This document shows positions 1 through 12,164 of a DNA stretch of 64,000 nucleotides, piece by piece (the stretch's first letter is position 1; each line of letters begins with the position of its first letter). Made by a program: the position numbers and the translations under genes. The notes under the pieces were generated by a model. It saw nothing but the letters and a program-made list of their open reading frames with translations, was not told where the DNA came from and did not search any database. Where the stretch lies: NCBI GenBank assembly GCA_047967505.1, contig CM106540.1; one strand, 5' to 3'. The stretch is from Dipteris shenzhenensis. Taxonomy: Eukaryota > Polypodiophyta > Polypodiopsida > Gleicheniales.

Positions 1-1070
1 AGCCATATACCGGCTAAAACCTCCCACTGCAAATGCAATGTCTGGTCTAATAGCTATCATAGCATACATAAGACTCCCAACCGCTGATGCATAAGGAACC
101 TTGGCCATCATGGACCTCTCCTCATCTGATTTGGGACTATCTGTATGACTCACTTTCACATATGGAGGCAATGGAGTACTCACTGCCTTCCCCCCCTCCA
201 TATTGAAACGCTGCAATACTTTTGTAACATACTCCTTCTGTGAAAGCCAAAGGAGTTTCCTACTTTGATTATGCGTGATGCGCATACCAAGAATATGACC
301 TGCAAGTCCCAAATCCTTCATATCAAAGGCCTCATGCAACTTGGCCTTTAATGCATCTAGCTAATAAGTATTCTTGCTAGCCAATAGCATATCATCCACA
401 TATAGTGCAAGGAGTATCATGCTATTATCCTTAGCCCTTTTAGTGTAGAGGCAATGATCAATTTCACTCCTTCTAAAACGTTGGGACCGAATGAAAGCAT
501 CAAACTTCTGATACCATTCTCTAGGCGCTTGCTTAAGACCATAGAGACTCTTCTTCAGCTTGTAAACTAAATGCTCTTTGTCCTTTTCTTCAAAGCCTTC
601 CCACTACACCATGTAAATTTCCTCATGCAAATCCCCATGCAAGAAAGCTATCTTGACATCCATCTGCATAAGCTCCATATCCTCTGCTGCCACTAGTCCA
701 AGCATGCATCTAAGTGTGGTCATCTTCACAACCGGAGAGAATATCTCATCAAAGTCCACACCCTTCTCTTGCTTGAACCCTTTAGCGACCAAACGGGCCT
801 TGTACCTAGGCACATCATCACCTGTGACCTTCATTTTGTAGACCCATTTACATGGCAATGCTTTCTTTCCATGTGGCAAAGAAACCAAGTCTCAAGTCTT
901 ATTCTTCATAAGTGAACTCATCTCTAATTGCATAGCATACTCCCACTTGTGTTGATCCTCGTGCATCATAGCCTCTCTGTAGCAAGAAGGCTCCCCGCAA
1001 TCAGTAAGCATCACATAGTCTACCCCTGAAACAAGCCTATCAGGCGGTCTAGACACTCTAGATGATCTTC
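1..1070 (-). pseudogene. copia 1 reverse transcriptase / RNase H part
   Basis: The minus strand reads the copia RT start (KWVYKMK, then RLVAKGF), the AFLHGDL motif, the SLYGLKQAPR motif and the catalytic YVDD box at 391-402. After these come a connecting region and an early RNase H segment (VGSLMYA, RPDIAFAVG) at the window edge. Three nonsense codons break the frame: TGA at the W of the KTWDL region (about 895), TAG after IYMV (604-606) and TAG after SKNTY (361-363). The acidic linker between integrase and RT is at 892-1104. The fragment cannot make an active polymerase. Confidence 0.93.
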
Positions 1071-2504
1071 TCAAGGGCATTTCAGCTTGTTGTCCCACCT
1101 GCATATATCAGCCACATTTGGCTCACCATTTCCACCAATAGATGATCCATCATCTACCCTTGATTGTATACATGTGGAAGTACTTAGTGGTACCATTTCT
1201 TGCACATTTGGTGCATGGACAGCTTGCTGTCTATCAACATATGCAGGTGGATTCACGTCTTGGAAAGTGATTCTCCTCATTTCCACATCCCTCATGGGTG
1301 CCTTATGCATCTTCTTTTCATTGAAGGCTACATCATGGCTGCGTATGATCTTCTTTGCTTCTGGATCCCAGAGACGATAGCCCATCTCTCCACTTTCACC
1401 ATAACCCAAAAAGATGCATTTCCTAGACTTAGGATCTAGCTTCTTTCGAAGCTCTTTTGACACATGTGCATATGCCTCATACCCAAATATACTCAAATGA
1501 GAGTAAGAGGGCTTCTTGCAACTCCATGCCTCTTCAGGAATACCACCATCCAAACTCTTACTAGGTGATCTATTGATCACATGCACTGCAGTCTTCATTG
1601 CCTCAGCCCAAAAACCACCAGAAAGACTTGCATTGGAAAGCATATATTGCAACCTTTCTTGAATTGTACGGTTCATCTTTTATGCAACTGGATTTTGCTC
1701 TGGAGTACGAGGGGATGTGAGCTCCCTCTTAATCCCACGTGTATCACAAAAATGCTGAAAGTCATGAGAGAGATACTCTCCACCATTGTCAGTCCGTAGG
1801 CATTTAAGCGTTCTACCTGACTGATTCTCAACCAAGGCCAGCCATTTTTGAAATACTTGAAACACATCATCTTCCGAGCTATAGCATAAGCCCACACTTT
1901 CCTAGTTGCATCATCAATGAATGTCACATAGTATTCAATCCCGCCTAATGACCGTGTAGACATGGAACCACATACATCTGAATGCACTAAATCAAGCTTT
2001 TCAAACTCTTTCTTTCCCCTTCTTTTATGGACTGATTTAGTATGCTTCCCATAGAGACAGTGCTCACAAAATTCAAAATCAGAGAAACTCAAATGCGGTA
2101 CATAACCCAAATGGCATAAGAGTTTCATCCCATTTTGGCTCATATGGCCCAACCGGCAATGCCATAAAGAAGTGCTTAGCTGCTCGGTTATTGCAACAAC
2201 ATGATCAAACACCCCTAATACATGTAAGGGATACAAAGTCCCACACTTGGCACCCCTGGCCAAAAGCATAGACCACTTCTGAATTTTCCAACTCCCAGAA
2301 CCAAAGATGGTCTGAAAACTAGCATCATCTAGCTGACCTGTTGAAATGAGACTCTTGGTCAGCTTAGGCACGTATCTCACATTTTTTAAAATAAAAGCAC
2401 ACCCATTTGCAAAAGGAAACTTTATGTCACCTACTCTCACTATGTCACATGCATAGTCATTTCCAAGATGCACACAACCTGTCTTTCCACTGTCATAAGT
2501 GGAG
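1071..2504 (-). pseudogene. copia 1 GAG-pre-integrase and integrase
   Basis: The minus strand carries the HHCC zinc-binding region (LWHCRLGHMS, then CEHCLYGK) and the DDE core (HSDVCG; later LRTDNGGEY; then TPEQN). The C-terminal GKR-like part has KCIFLGYGE. The core is split by a one-base frame change near 1885, because the reading frame before KVWAY differs from the one carrying the second catalytic Asp. A stop follows TPEQNPVA at about 1677, where families normally read a glutamate-containing ER motif. Normally cleaved from the Gag-Pol polyprotein, it would insert cDNA into the genome; this copy is disrupted. Confidence 0.92.
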
Positions 2505-3977
2505 AACCCTATGGGGAGTAACATGGAATGAAGCACCAGAATCCAAAATCCAATCCTGGGAATATGCATCATCTGAAGTGATAAGCAACTCTGTAGATAA
2601 ACTAGACATGAGGAGAATGTCATTGTCACTATCATGTGTGACTGCATTGATCTCCTCGATCTTCACTTTTTCTTTGTCCTCCCTTGAACTCTCTTCCTTC
2701 TGATTTGCACCCCAATTTGCATTCTTTTTCTTATCCTTTTGCTCTCTTTTAAGCTTGTAGCAATCCTTTTTCATGTGGCACTTCTTACCACAATAGTGAC
2801 ACTCAATGTTCCGTGTCCTGAACTTGCTACGGGACATCCCTCTTTCTTGAAACTTTCCCCTGGACTGTGATCTGCCCCTCTGTACATTTAAGGTTGCATC
2901 CTGCTTGTTGCCTTCCATTGACTTCCGTCTAATCTCCTCGGCCAACAAGCTACCAATCACATCATCAAAGTTCAATACTCCACCAGGTGCAGAGTTACTG
3001 ATAGCAGTACGGAAAGTATCCCATGAGGATGGTAATGAGCATAAGAGAAATATTGCCCTCATTTCTGCATCGAAATTCAGCTTTTAAGCTTGAAGCTGAC
3101 TGAAAATGATACTAAATTCATTCAAGTGCAAAGCTATGGATACTCCCTCCTTTGTCCTCCCTTGGACTCTCTTCCTTCTGATTTGCACCCCAATTTGCAT
3201 TCTTTTTCTTATCCTTTTGCTCTCTTTTAAGCTTGTAGCAATCCTTTTTTATGTGGCCCTTCTTGCCATAATAGTGACACTCAATGTTCCGTGTCCTGAA
3301 CTTGCTACGGGACTTCCCTCTTTCTTGAAATTTTCCCCTGGACTGTGATCTGTCCCTTTGTACATTTAAGGCTACATCCTGCTTGTTGCCTTCCATTGAC
3401 TTCCGTCTAATCTCCTCAGCCAACAAGCTACCAACCACATCATCAAAGTTCAATACTCCACCAGGTGCAGAGTTATTGATAGCAGTACGGAAAGTACCCA
3501 TGAGGATGGTAATGAGCATAAGAGAAATATTGCCCTCATTTCCGCATCGAAATTCAGCTTTTGAGCTTGCTGACTGAAAATGATATTAAATTCATTCAAG
3601 TGCAAAGCTATGGATACTCCCTCCTTCATATGCAGCTCAAACAATCTCTTCATGAGACAGACTTTGTTTGAGGCAGTCTCTTTCTCATATGTAGCACACA
3701 GCTTTTTCCATAAAGCTTCCGTAGTCTTTTCGGTGACTACTATGAAATAAACTGACTTCCCAAGATGAAGTCTAATGGTAGACTTTGCCAATGCATCTAA
3801 CTCATTCCATTTATCTGTGGACATAGCTGCAGGCTTAGCTGCAATCCCTTGCAAGGATTTTATCTGCTTCTTTTGAATAAACACATCCCTTATTTGTTCT
3901 TTCCACAAAGAAAAGTTTGTCCCATCAAACTTTTTAATGCTGAAAAACTCCTTTTCAGACATGGAAGAAAATGCCAT
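2493..3977 (-). pseudogene. copia 1 gag and protease
   Basis: Gag starts at the ATG at 3977 (MAFSSMSEKEFF) and has the plant copia Gag signature (FDGTNFSLWKEQI; later LHLNEF, LCSLPSSW). The nucleocapsid zinc knuckle is CHYCGKKCHMKKDC in the copy nearest protease. The retroviral-type aspartic protease active site DSGASFHVT is at about 2515-2545, just before a one-base frame change. A 474-478 bp internal tandem duplication repeats the distal gag segment and shifts frame. Role when intact: capsid assembly, RNA packaging and polyprotein processing in the cytoplasm. Confidence 0.92.
2673..3624 (-). repeat. Tandem duplication inside copia 1 gag
   Basis: Copy one is 2673-3150 (478 bp) and copy two is 3151-3624 (474 bp); both end in the same GATACTCCCTCC string and align along their whole length. 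The copies have diverged by scattered substitutions and small indels, so the event is not recent. The copy at 3151-3624 has lost the second cysteine of the zinc knuckle (CHYY in place of CHYC). Confidence 0.92.
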
Positions 3978-4960
3978 GATGCAAATAAAGCAAAATCCCA
4001 AATGCTAGTGCCTGCAAGAGAAAATCACACCAAATACCAAGTGCACCCAAATGTATATACCACAATAGAGTGAAATATCACCAAAACTCAAAGCTCAAAG
4101 CATCAAAAGATACAACTGACTCATGTGCATGTACTATGCATCCATATAAGCAAATATGGCCGAAAAGTAAATGCCAACTGCAATGGCAATCCAAAATGCC
4201 AATGAGTGCAAAATGGCTCAAGCATAAACACCGTCCATAGGCATATGCATCAACAATATCTCATCCAAGAGAGCATAACACTATCAATGCATCAACTACA
4301 ATGTGTCAAAGCTGTCCCTCAGCATAAAATAGCATCCATGTGCAAAGCATCCATAACAAATAGCATCCCACAAGGCAATCTTGGACATCCAATAAGAATC
4401 GCAATGCATCCAAATGGCCTATAAATCATCCACTGCAACCCAATGCACACCACGAATGAGCGCACACGGCTCAAACTGGCTCAAACTGCAACCAGAGTGA
4501 TCTGCATAAGGTATGCTCAAGAAATCATGGTCCCACAGCAATGACCGCTACTTAAAATAGAACCTGAGACGCCTCAAAACATGGGCACCATTGCATAATC
4601 AGACTCAGCAAGACAATCTGCAAATATCTCTCTTCTGCTCGAACTCCAAAATCCCAACCGATGAGTGAGAAATGGGAGTCAATACTTATCCACTGCCATG
4701 TGGCATAAATCTAAAGTTTCAAAACCTTAGAATGAAAAAATGCATAACAGAGAGACGAAATCAACTACACAGAGATCTATAACTTTGAAAATATTTCACC
4801 AAATCGTGCAAGAACTAATAGGTAGGGGTTTTTAGGCGTCCGGAATGCAATGGGACAGACGGTTTTGGAAACCGTGGTCCCAATCACTGGGTCCAACACA
4901 CGGACTGAAAAACGTTTTTGAAAACTTAATTGTTTGTAAACTCCACCGGAGTGCGCCATT
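3978..4960 (-). other. Copia 1 leader and possible 5' LTR
   Basis: No gene is visible. The stretch lies upstream of copia 1 gag on the minus strand, where a leader and 5' LTR are expected. A weak primer-binding-like string (TTGGTATTTGG on the minus strand, near 4027-4037) and a possible LTR start (TGTTGGACCC on the minus strand, near 4890-4900) would give an LTR of about 0.86 kb. No second LTR is in the window to compare, so this is tentative. The 4100-4450 part is rich in short GCATCCA-like repeats. Confidence 0.3.
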
Positions 4961-4961
4961 C

Positions 4962-5833
4962 TTTACTAAGGCCAAAGTCATCCATGATTAGCTTGTGGCA
5001 ATGGGTGTTGCCCTATCCTCTCCTCAGCTGGCTTCCCTTATCCTTACGAAGCTTCCCCTCGAGTACGATATCATTTCTCAAGTACTACAGTGCAAGGTCA
5101 CAACAAATCAGTTGGATTTCGATGACCTCTGCTCACTGCTCTTGAAGGAATCAGTTCTACTTTCTCAGGGTAAGCTACGGGTAACTCTGGGTGGTGATCG
5201 AACACTTTTGACAGTGCAGAAGAAAGGTCGGAGCCGGTGCTAAGCTTGTGGGAAGAAAGATCACCTGGCCAAAGATTGCCAATCAAAGAACAAGAGCAAA
5301 TCAAAAGACAAAGACGAGACTGATTATAAGTCTGATGATCCGAGGGAGCCCTTGCCTAGGATACTTGGATTGTACTTGCTTACTAGCACTAAGGAATGCG
5401 GCCCCCATATGGCACAGCCAAAGAAGGCTTGTGGCAAGGAGGGCGGGCTGACTACAGCTTCTCTCAGACTGATTTCAAAAAGGCAAGGAAGGCTCGGGAG
5501 ACAAAGCTATGAACTAGATGTTTTTACAAGTACATTGCCTAGAAGTAGGAGAGACAATGGACACGACGTGTTCCGAGTTCATTGTTCGGTGTTCCTGGAC
5601 CTGGGGATATTGGGCATGGTTTGTACTACAGCTCATCATTCTTTACTTGGAATTCACTGCACACTGCTATGGGAAATCAAAGTCAAGCAGATCTCTTACT
5701 GTTCATGGTGGCATTATGTTTCAAGGATCCGGGCTGTCACGTGCTGGAGGGTCCGTGGTTGCATCTTCATCGTCTTTCTTCTTGTTCGGACTATGTGTAC
5801 AATATGAGCTACAGGGAGGGTATTAGAATTTAG
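4962..5833 (+). pseudogene. Copia gag fragment (plus strand)
   Basis: The plus strand reads a Gag-like stretch (LTKLPLEYD, LDFDDLCSLLLKE) followed by a CCHC zinc knuckle, C-x-A-C-GKKD-H-LAKD-C. A TAA stop at 5241-5243 sits inside the knuckle between the first and second cysteines. After it comes a Lys/Asp-rich tail typical of copia Gag. Beyond about 5500 the frame changes and no pol domain is recognisable. This is a different element from copia 1, in the opposite orientation, and lies in the region that would be intron 4 of the PFC1-like gene if that gene continues leftward. Confidence 0.7.
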
Positions 5834-6956
5834 GGCATTTCACGAGTGAGGGCTTCTATGTGGGTGTGCCCACCCGGGACAGAAGTAGTATTTGCTCTAA
5901 GTTTGGGGCTTGTTTAAGGCTGTATTTGGAGCTGTTTTCCCAAGTCTTGGGGCCAGCTAGTGGTAGCTAACCAGGCCACCAAGCTTGGCTAGCCCCGGTT
6001 GGGTCAATTGGCTGACAAAGGTCGGATCAGCCAACCTGACCTGGGTCAGGTCAACCGACCTGATCTAAGTTGACAGACTGACCCCGCCACTTGGTAGCCC
6101 CTGGGTCGGCATTTGGCAGCCCTATTCATAGGCCCTTCCTCCCCCAATGGAGGTGTCCCATTCCACACAAGCACTGCGCGCACGCATACAGAGTTTGTGC
6201 GCATTTTCCCTGCTGCAACCAGAGCTTCTTGCCTCATTTCCGAGTCGCACTCTTTTTCTCTCTCTTGCTGTCTTGAGTTTTACGCTTCTGCATGTGCAAT
6301 GTTTGACAGTCCCATCCCAAGGACAAGCACTGTAACGATATACATCTGCAATATGTCTTCATGAAGGTCACAAGTACCTAAGACTACAAAACAGCCCTAA
6401 TGCGGGTCAAGACAAATCTGGTCCTTTTCCAAGGCCACAACATGTCGAGGTATTGTGAGCCAATGGGTCAAGAGCCCCTCATCCTTTCTGTATGGCAAAA
6501 GGTAATGTCAAGGTGATGTCTCGAAAGGCAGAGAGGGAGGGTCTTTAGAAGAGGACACATATGAAAAACTAAGCTTACAGAGAAAACTACTAAGTGAGCA
6601 AAGCTAGCCTTATATTCTCATTAGTACCCAAGCACAAGCTGCCATCTAGGTCTAGAAGGCTGTGAAACCTTGTTTGTCCAGAAATGTAAGCAGACCCCGT
6701 TTCAATTGCAAAACCAGACACATTATACAGTTGTCAAAAAGGCCAACACCAATAAATGGGTCAGAGATGGAAACAATACCTTTTTTCAGTCAGAAAACAT
6801 TGAAAAAACACGAGTGATTCAAGAACACATAGTCCATTAATATGTAAAGACTTATGACCAGCTATCTTCACTTTGGTGGAAGAATGTAGGAAGCAATGGC
6901 CTCTCTTGCTACCTATACAAAGACATCCAAAAACATCTACAGGATTTACAAATTAC
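5834..6956. other. No gene seen; possible retroelement tail
   Basis: I read both strands and found no exon continuing the dimethylase gene and no other domain. 5880-6110 contains imperfect GGTCAGGTCAACC-like repeats. It may be the untranslated tail of the gag fragment to its left, but no LTR boundary is clear. Confidence 0.4.
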
Positions 6957-9900
6957 CTTTGGCAACTTCAAGGGAGCACCATTTTCAGAAAGCAGCCCCA
7001 TTACGCGATCCATGGAATTTCTTACAGGCCACTTCATGAAATCTTCATGCACTACCTAGAATTTATAACATAGAAATTATGAGTTCAACCAGCCTTTCTT
7101 GAGCCAAATACCTTGCTAATGTCCATCACCAATCACATGCGTATTACAAGCAGATAACCCTGTAAATGGCATTGCCATCAAGCTAAAGTTCTATGTAATC
7201 TAGATGAATCCAAATTCTTCATTTAAAAGCACAATGAAATATCTTACTTTGAAACCAAGACCAACCACTAACTTCGGTATGCCGTCACAAGCACAGTTGA
7301 AGCTATGCAAACTAATTGCCAGCTCTCCCTAACTCTCATGGAAAAATAACTTTTACAATTGATGGTGAGACATTGTGAATGACACACACATTGTGCTTTA
7401 AGAAAGATGGTCAACAAAATATAGGGCCATACATTCTTAATGTATAAACCAGTTCCTTCGACTATAGTTGATCATATATTGTAGATGGTTCATGGTGTCT
7501 TTGCCCTACTACTATCCTCGCTCTTCTTGTATTATGACGGCATCATTTCTATACATTCGATGTATTTGCCCAACAGTAAGCATATTGAGTTGTGTGTCAT
7601 GCAAGAAGCTCCATAGTGAGCTTAGTTTGCATTCTTTTATTGAAAAAAGAAATCTATTTCCTTGTTTTGAAGCATTGAAAGTACTGAAACAGAGGTAGAA
7701 GAAAGAACAGAAAATCAAGGGAGAGAGAGAAATAAAACAGTGTAGGAATATTGAAATCGTATGGGTATGTAGGCCCATTATAGTTAGGTTAGTCGAGTCA
7801 TGTTCCATTTGGGGTTTCATATATAACTCAGTACTCTGTACATTCCAGTTGTTGAATGAAGTAGGTGTGCTCCTCTCGTTTGTGTGGGCACACTCTCGTC
7901 ATTCAACTTCCAGCATTTGGTATAAGATCTATTGCTCCCACCCATGCCTTGCTCTGTCACCCGAGCCCTTAGCCTCATCCATTTCGTGGGCAGCTTCGTC
8001 ACCATTCTCATGGACATCCATGGGCAGATTTCATGACAGTCTTTTGCCTCAGATGCATGAGATCATTTTTTGCCTCAGATTCGTGATGGTCTTTTGCCTC
8101 AGATCTGTGGGCTTCTTCAGCTCATTTTCTACCTCATTTTCGCTTGTGGCAGCCCACTTTTGACTTCACTCAGCCCATTTGTGGTGTGGACAAGTGTTAT
8201 ACTCCGAATCTATCAGTATACAGGCCGTTTTTTTGCGAGGCAAAGATCTTGAGTTGGGGCAGCAGCTCAGGATCACCTGTAACAAAAAAGACCAGTTTGG
8301 TGGGCGTTTTGCAACATAACATGGCCACTTTTCACTTTAGGGCAGGCGAAATTCAATTGTGGCACTTCTTCAGCCCAATCACAACCAAAAATGAACAATC
8401 TTCGCTCCTTTTTTGTCATTTTTTGGTGTGGTTCTTGCTCAATAAGTTGCCCATGAAGTTCAAGGCAAAAACGTTAATTTTGTAGGCAAATTTAGAGCTG
8501 ATTTTGTGGGCATTTCTTTCTGCAACTGTCCTGCACACAGGCACCTCGAAAAGCATCCAAATTTTGGGGCATTGAACCTCCAAACAGACCCTTCCTTTCC
8601 TAGACCAAAGCTTGATGTTATGCCCTCACATTGGTGATTTTTCAGCTCTACATTGTGTCTCATGCACACGAGTTTGGATTTCTCTCAAATTTCAGTTCGC
8701 ACATGACTTGGCTGACCCTCTTAGCTCAAGGCAACATCAGTGTAGAGATCAGCTTGCTCACAGATGCCCAATCAAGCAGTTCGATGACTACATTGTCTGT
8801 CCAGGATAAGTTGAATGGCACCAACTACCCATCTAGAGCTTCACGCGATTGAAAATTCTTGATTGCCAAAGGATTGTGAGATATTGTCTAAAGTGAGCAA
8901 CGAACCCTCACCATTGCACTGCAACACTGGCATGACAAGGAGCACCCCCTTGCTGCTGGGCAGCCCACGGATGAGCAAAAAAGGTCGGATAGGCGTAATG
9001 CAAATGCCATGTCAATAACTGCAATGTCAGTAAAGAGGACAATGGTGCCTCATATTCGGTCATGCAAGACTGCAAAGGATGCCTGGGATGTACTTGCAAC
9101 AATGTATCAGGTCAACTGAGCTCAGCAACTTTCACTCTCTCCTCTAGTTCCTAAAATATGTGCTTCAGCTCACTGCTCTCCTTCTTGAGAAGGAGAATCT
9201 CCTGTTGGAGAAAAACTATGACTCCATTCTGTCTAGTGTTTGGCAAAGGTTAAGGGTGGACATCACTATTTACCTGGGATAAAGAAACAGCATTTGAGAG
9301 CAATAAGCGACACTTTTAGCCAACGGTACTGAAATAATTTTGTCTACCGTACAGACATTGAACTCAAGATTTGGAAACCTTTGCACTACTTAGAGAGTAC
9401 GGGTAGGGAATACACTGATGAATGTCTTAAAAATATTAGGAACACTATGATCGCTAGGAATCGGTAAAGTTGAACGGGCTCAGGATGGCATCAGTTTCAG
9501 TATAAAGAAAGGCCTGGAAGCAGTGGGAAAGGCTGCAGTCAGATCATGATTGACTAAAAATTGTCATAGCAAAGGAAAAAACTAGCACATACTATACAAT
9601 AGATACCTCAACTTGGCTGGTACCTTGAAATCGTTCCAATACGAGTTCAACCATAGCAGGATCCTGCTAAGCAAAGGCACAAGATAAATCAGTGTATTTC
9701 AAAACCAGGTTGCCTCTTACCCATACACCACAGGGAATGTTTATTAAATCCATTCTTACCACAAGGGATACACCAAACTTTGGGATGTTGAACTTACTTT
9801 CTCAACAGCTATCACATGAGCACCAGCTTCCACCAAACTACTCGTGAGAGCTCCTGTGCCTGGACCAATTTCTAAAACCAAGTCACCCTTCTCTATTTGT

Positions 9901-10665
9901 GCTATGTCCACAAGTTTCTCGTTGATTTCTTGACTCAACATGTAATGCTGCAGGCAAACAATTGTACGTCATAACCCTGCCAGCAAGAAGAATGTGGTAT
10001 TGCTTCAAAGCTAGATCATATATTGCTTACAATACTTGCACAAAAGGTTTGGATCCACCAGCATGAAACAATTCAAGTAAGTGAAAATTACCCAATCTAA
10101 ATGGAATATTTATCTGATTCCTAAACTTCAAAGAAGCACTGCCCAGAAATTTTAATTCGATCTAAAGTATTCCCTGCCGTAGCTCAAAACTGATAAGTCA
10201 GAATTCTGAGATAGGAAGCCAAACAGTACAAAATCATGGTCATTAGAATTTTGAGTTATCCTGCAGGAGATAGAGTAACAGTACTTTGGAGGATACTCGT
10301 AAAACAGACATTCAAACTAAAGACCTTGAATGGGGGTTATATAGGAGTGCTCAATATAAAAAATTTGGAATGGACAACCTTGAGGATATTACGTTAGCAA
10401 ATACATTTTAAACCAGGAGGAACGCGCTGCTGCGTGTGTAATTGGCACATACCTGGCCAAGCCATTTCTTAGGAAACCGGTTTTTGGACTTGAGAGCCTT
10501 CAATGTGCTATGGAAATCGTCATTTTTGCTCGGAGTTGAAGGAGACTCTTCCCGTGAAATGCAAAGCGGGAGATGAGACGCAGCTCGGGATTTGAATGCC
10601 GGGGACGGGAATTCTGTGAAAAAGGAGAGGCCAATGCAATGGGAAGGGTTGGAGGCAATAGACAT
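6957..10665 (-). CDS. PFC1: Plastid-type rRNA adenine dimethylase (KsgA/Dim1 family), 5' exons
   Basis: Four minus-strand exons join without a frame change: 10665-10453 (71 codons), 9947-9798 (50), 9663-9607 (19) and 7055-6957 (33). All junctions are GT-AG and all are phase 0. Exon 1 starts at the ATG at 10665 and gives about 60 Ser/Pro/Lys-rich residues that suit a plastid transit peptide, ending in KKWLGQ. Exon 2 opens with HYML, completing the family's GQxxL motif, and carries the SAM-binding motif LEIGPGTG and the acidic VEK. Exon 3 begins DPAMVELV. Exon 4 begins VVHEDF, the position of the family's next cofactor-contact motif. The LGQHYML wording resembles plastid PFC1 rather than nucleolar DIM1A. 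The family dimethylates two adjacent adenines near the 3' end of small-subunit rRNA. The catalytic NxPF motif and later exons were not found; they may lie beyond the left edge, or the gene may be truncated. Confidence 0.85.
7440..9290 (+). mobile_element. Truncated copia element in intron 3 (LTR end, PBS, gag)
   Basis: A putative 5' LTR ends in CA at 7914-7915. Two bases later, at 7918-7929, TGGTATAAGATC matches the copia initiator-Met primer site TGGTATCAGAGC at 10 of 12 positions. An untranslated leader follows. From about 8775 the plus strand reads a Gag N-terminus (KLNGTNYP, later TAKDAWDVLATMYQ) with several stops. Past about 9110 only scattered similarity remains; no protease, integrase or RT is present. 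The left edge of the LTR was not resolved. It is antisense to the host gene. Confidence 0.65.
7918..7929 (+). other. Copia primer-binding site, degenerate
   Basis: TGGTATAAGATC differs at two positions from TGGTATCAGAGC, the site complementary to the 3' end of initiator methionine tRNA. It lies two bases after the inferred LTR end. Confidence 0.55.
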
Positions 10666-12160
10666 TTGTCCTGCACTCAAAGGCAGCTGGTGAAAGATAA
10701 GCTATGTCCTTGAATTCGTATTTCATTATGAACACTTCAGATGCCACTTTCTCCTTGCTCTAATTTCTCATCCTAACTTGCATTTACACGTTCAGATTTT
10801 TCTTAGAAGTAAGATTCAATGCCACAAATTTTGAACAATTAACCTTCACATTTAAAAATAATAAGGTTGTTTTTAAGCAAAAACACAAGTGACATGCCTT
10901 GACGTTAAAATCGTATATTTTTAAAATGTAAAGGCTGCAAGCAAGGATATAACTAAAATGCCTTGAAATGAAAACCTTATTGAAATTTTGCAGGTCTTTA
11001 AGCAAAAACACAAGTGACATGCCTTGAGTAGGATTGGTGTCATCTTGATGTCCAGTTCATCTTTAAGAAGGGACCTTGGGTTTAATTATGTAATTAAAAA
11101 TGAGCTTTTGTCTCTTATTGTTACATCTGTAATTTATAAGTCCCAACTTTTGTTGTTTTTAATCTACTCGTCACTTTGTTTACATCTTCATCCACTTTCA
11201 GATGTCATTTTCTAGTGGTTTTAGCAAGTACAAGTTTTCCATGGCTTTAACTCTACGTAGTAAACCAAAGGAATTGTCTTTACATCTTCACCCACTTTTG
11301 GATTTTTATTTTCTAGTGGCTCCACCAGGCACAATTTTTCAATGGTTTTAACTCTAGATTGGTTGTATAGACTAACCCATGTTTAACGATGCCTTTGGGA
11401 GAAAAACCTAGCCTTTCCATTGTTAGTTCTTGTGCCCTATGGAATATTCATCAAAGTACATGTGGTATTGGAAATTGTTATTTAGTCAATATACTTGTTT
11501 TAGATGGACCTACTTGTATTTCTTTTGTTGTTCAAAATATGGGTGTCCATGTGGTTCTTACTTGTATTTCTTTGTTGTTCAAAATATGGGTGTCCATATG
11601 GGTCCTACGTTGTTGGTAGTGCATGTATTAAGAAGTGAGAGGCTTACATGTAGATCACATCCCTTGCAAACTCCCACTCTCACTCACTTACTTTTCTCCT
11701 AATGCCTTTAACTAGATGTAGAGCTTGTTAAATAATTTCTTAGCCATTTCTTTTCTCAAATCTTTCTCCAATGTAGGTGGAGCTTTTGCTTGGGTGCTCT
11801 TTTTGACCCAAAAATTCACTCCTAGTACTCTTTAATGGGCCAAGCCTTGAGACCAGATCCCACACACACAAAAAAGCTTCAAGTTCCCACTCAAGGGAGC
11901 CTAGGAAAATTGCATTCCAAGACATTATTTTTGACACATGGTAGATGAGTAGGGCACTCTGGGTTGCTACGTCAAGGTAGATCAAGTAAATACTTGGTGG
12001 TCATTCTTGACTAAGAATAATTCCATTGATGACACTTTGAGGAATCCTATATATAGTGGCACATGGAAGCATATATATAATTAATTACTATAGTTTGTAG
12101 AGGAGCCACGTGAATTGCATCTTGCCTCATGATCGATGCCATGAATCTTTTTGGATGAAT
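10666..12160. repeat. Intergenic DNA with short direct repeats
   Basis: No gene is seen. A 29-bp string beginning TAAGCAAAAACACAAGTGAC occurs at about 10874-10902 and again at 10998-11026. A roughly 110-bp imperfect direct repeat covers about 11155-11360 (CATCTTCA-CCACTTT, then TTCTAGTGG). A roughly 50-bp tandem duplication lies at 11510-11605 (TGTATTTCTTTGTTGTTC and following). The start of this interval is the promoter side of the PFC1-like gene; no TATA box could be assigned. Confidence 0.5.
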
Positions 12161-12164
12161 CTAG

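Larger units (their letters stand above)
1..3977 (-). mobile_element. Ty1/copia retrotransposon 1, decayed, cut by window start
   Basis: On the minus strand the order is gag (from 3977), protease, integrase, reverse transcriptase and the start of RNase H (running off at position 1), which is the Ty1/copia order. The copy is dead: in-frame stops lie at about 361-363, 604-606, 895-897 and 1677-1679, there are frame changes near 1885 and 2505, and gag carries a tandem duplication. The 3' LTR lies outside the window. A 5' LTR was not proven. Domain order and motifs are directly readable; the family is certain, the lineage within copia is not assigned. Confidence 0.95.
7056..9606 (-). other. Intron 3 of the PFC1-like gene, with a copia insertion
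   Basis: The intron is bounded by a GTATCT donor at 9606-9601 and a TCTAG acceptor at 7060-7056 (minus strand). At 2,551 bp it is much longer than intron 2 (134 bp, 9664-9797) and intron 1 (505 bp, 9948-10452). The extra length is explained by a plus-strand copia fragment (LTR end, primer site and gag). Confidence 0.75.

Noticed and set aside
9756-9941. Bacterial ksgA contamination
   Set aside because: The coding joins to three other exons with canonical plant splice sites, all phase 0, and the first exon supplies a transit-peptide-like N-terminus.
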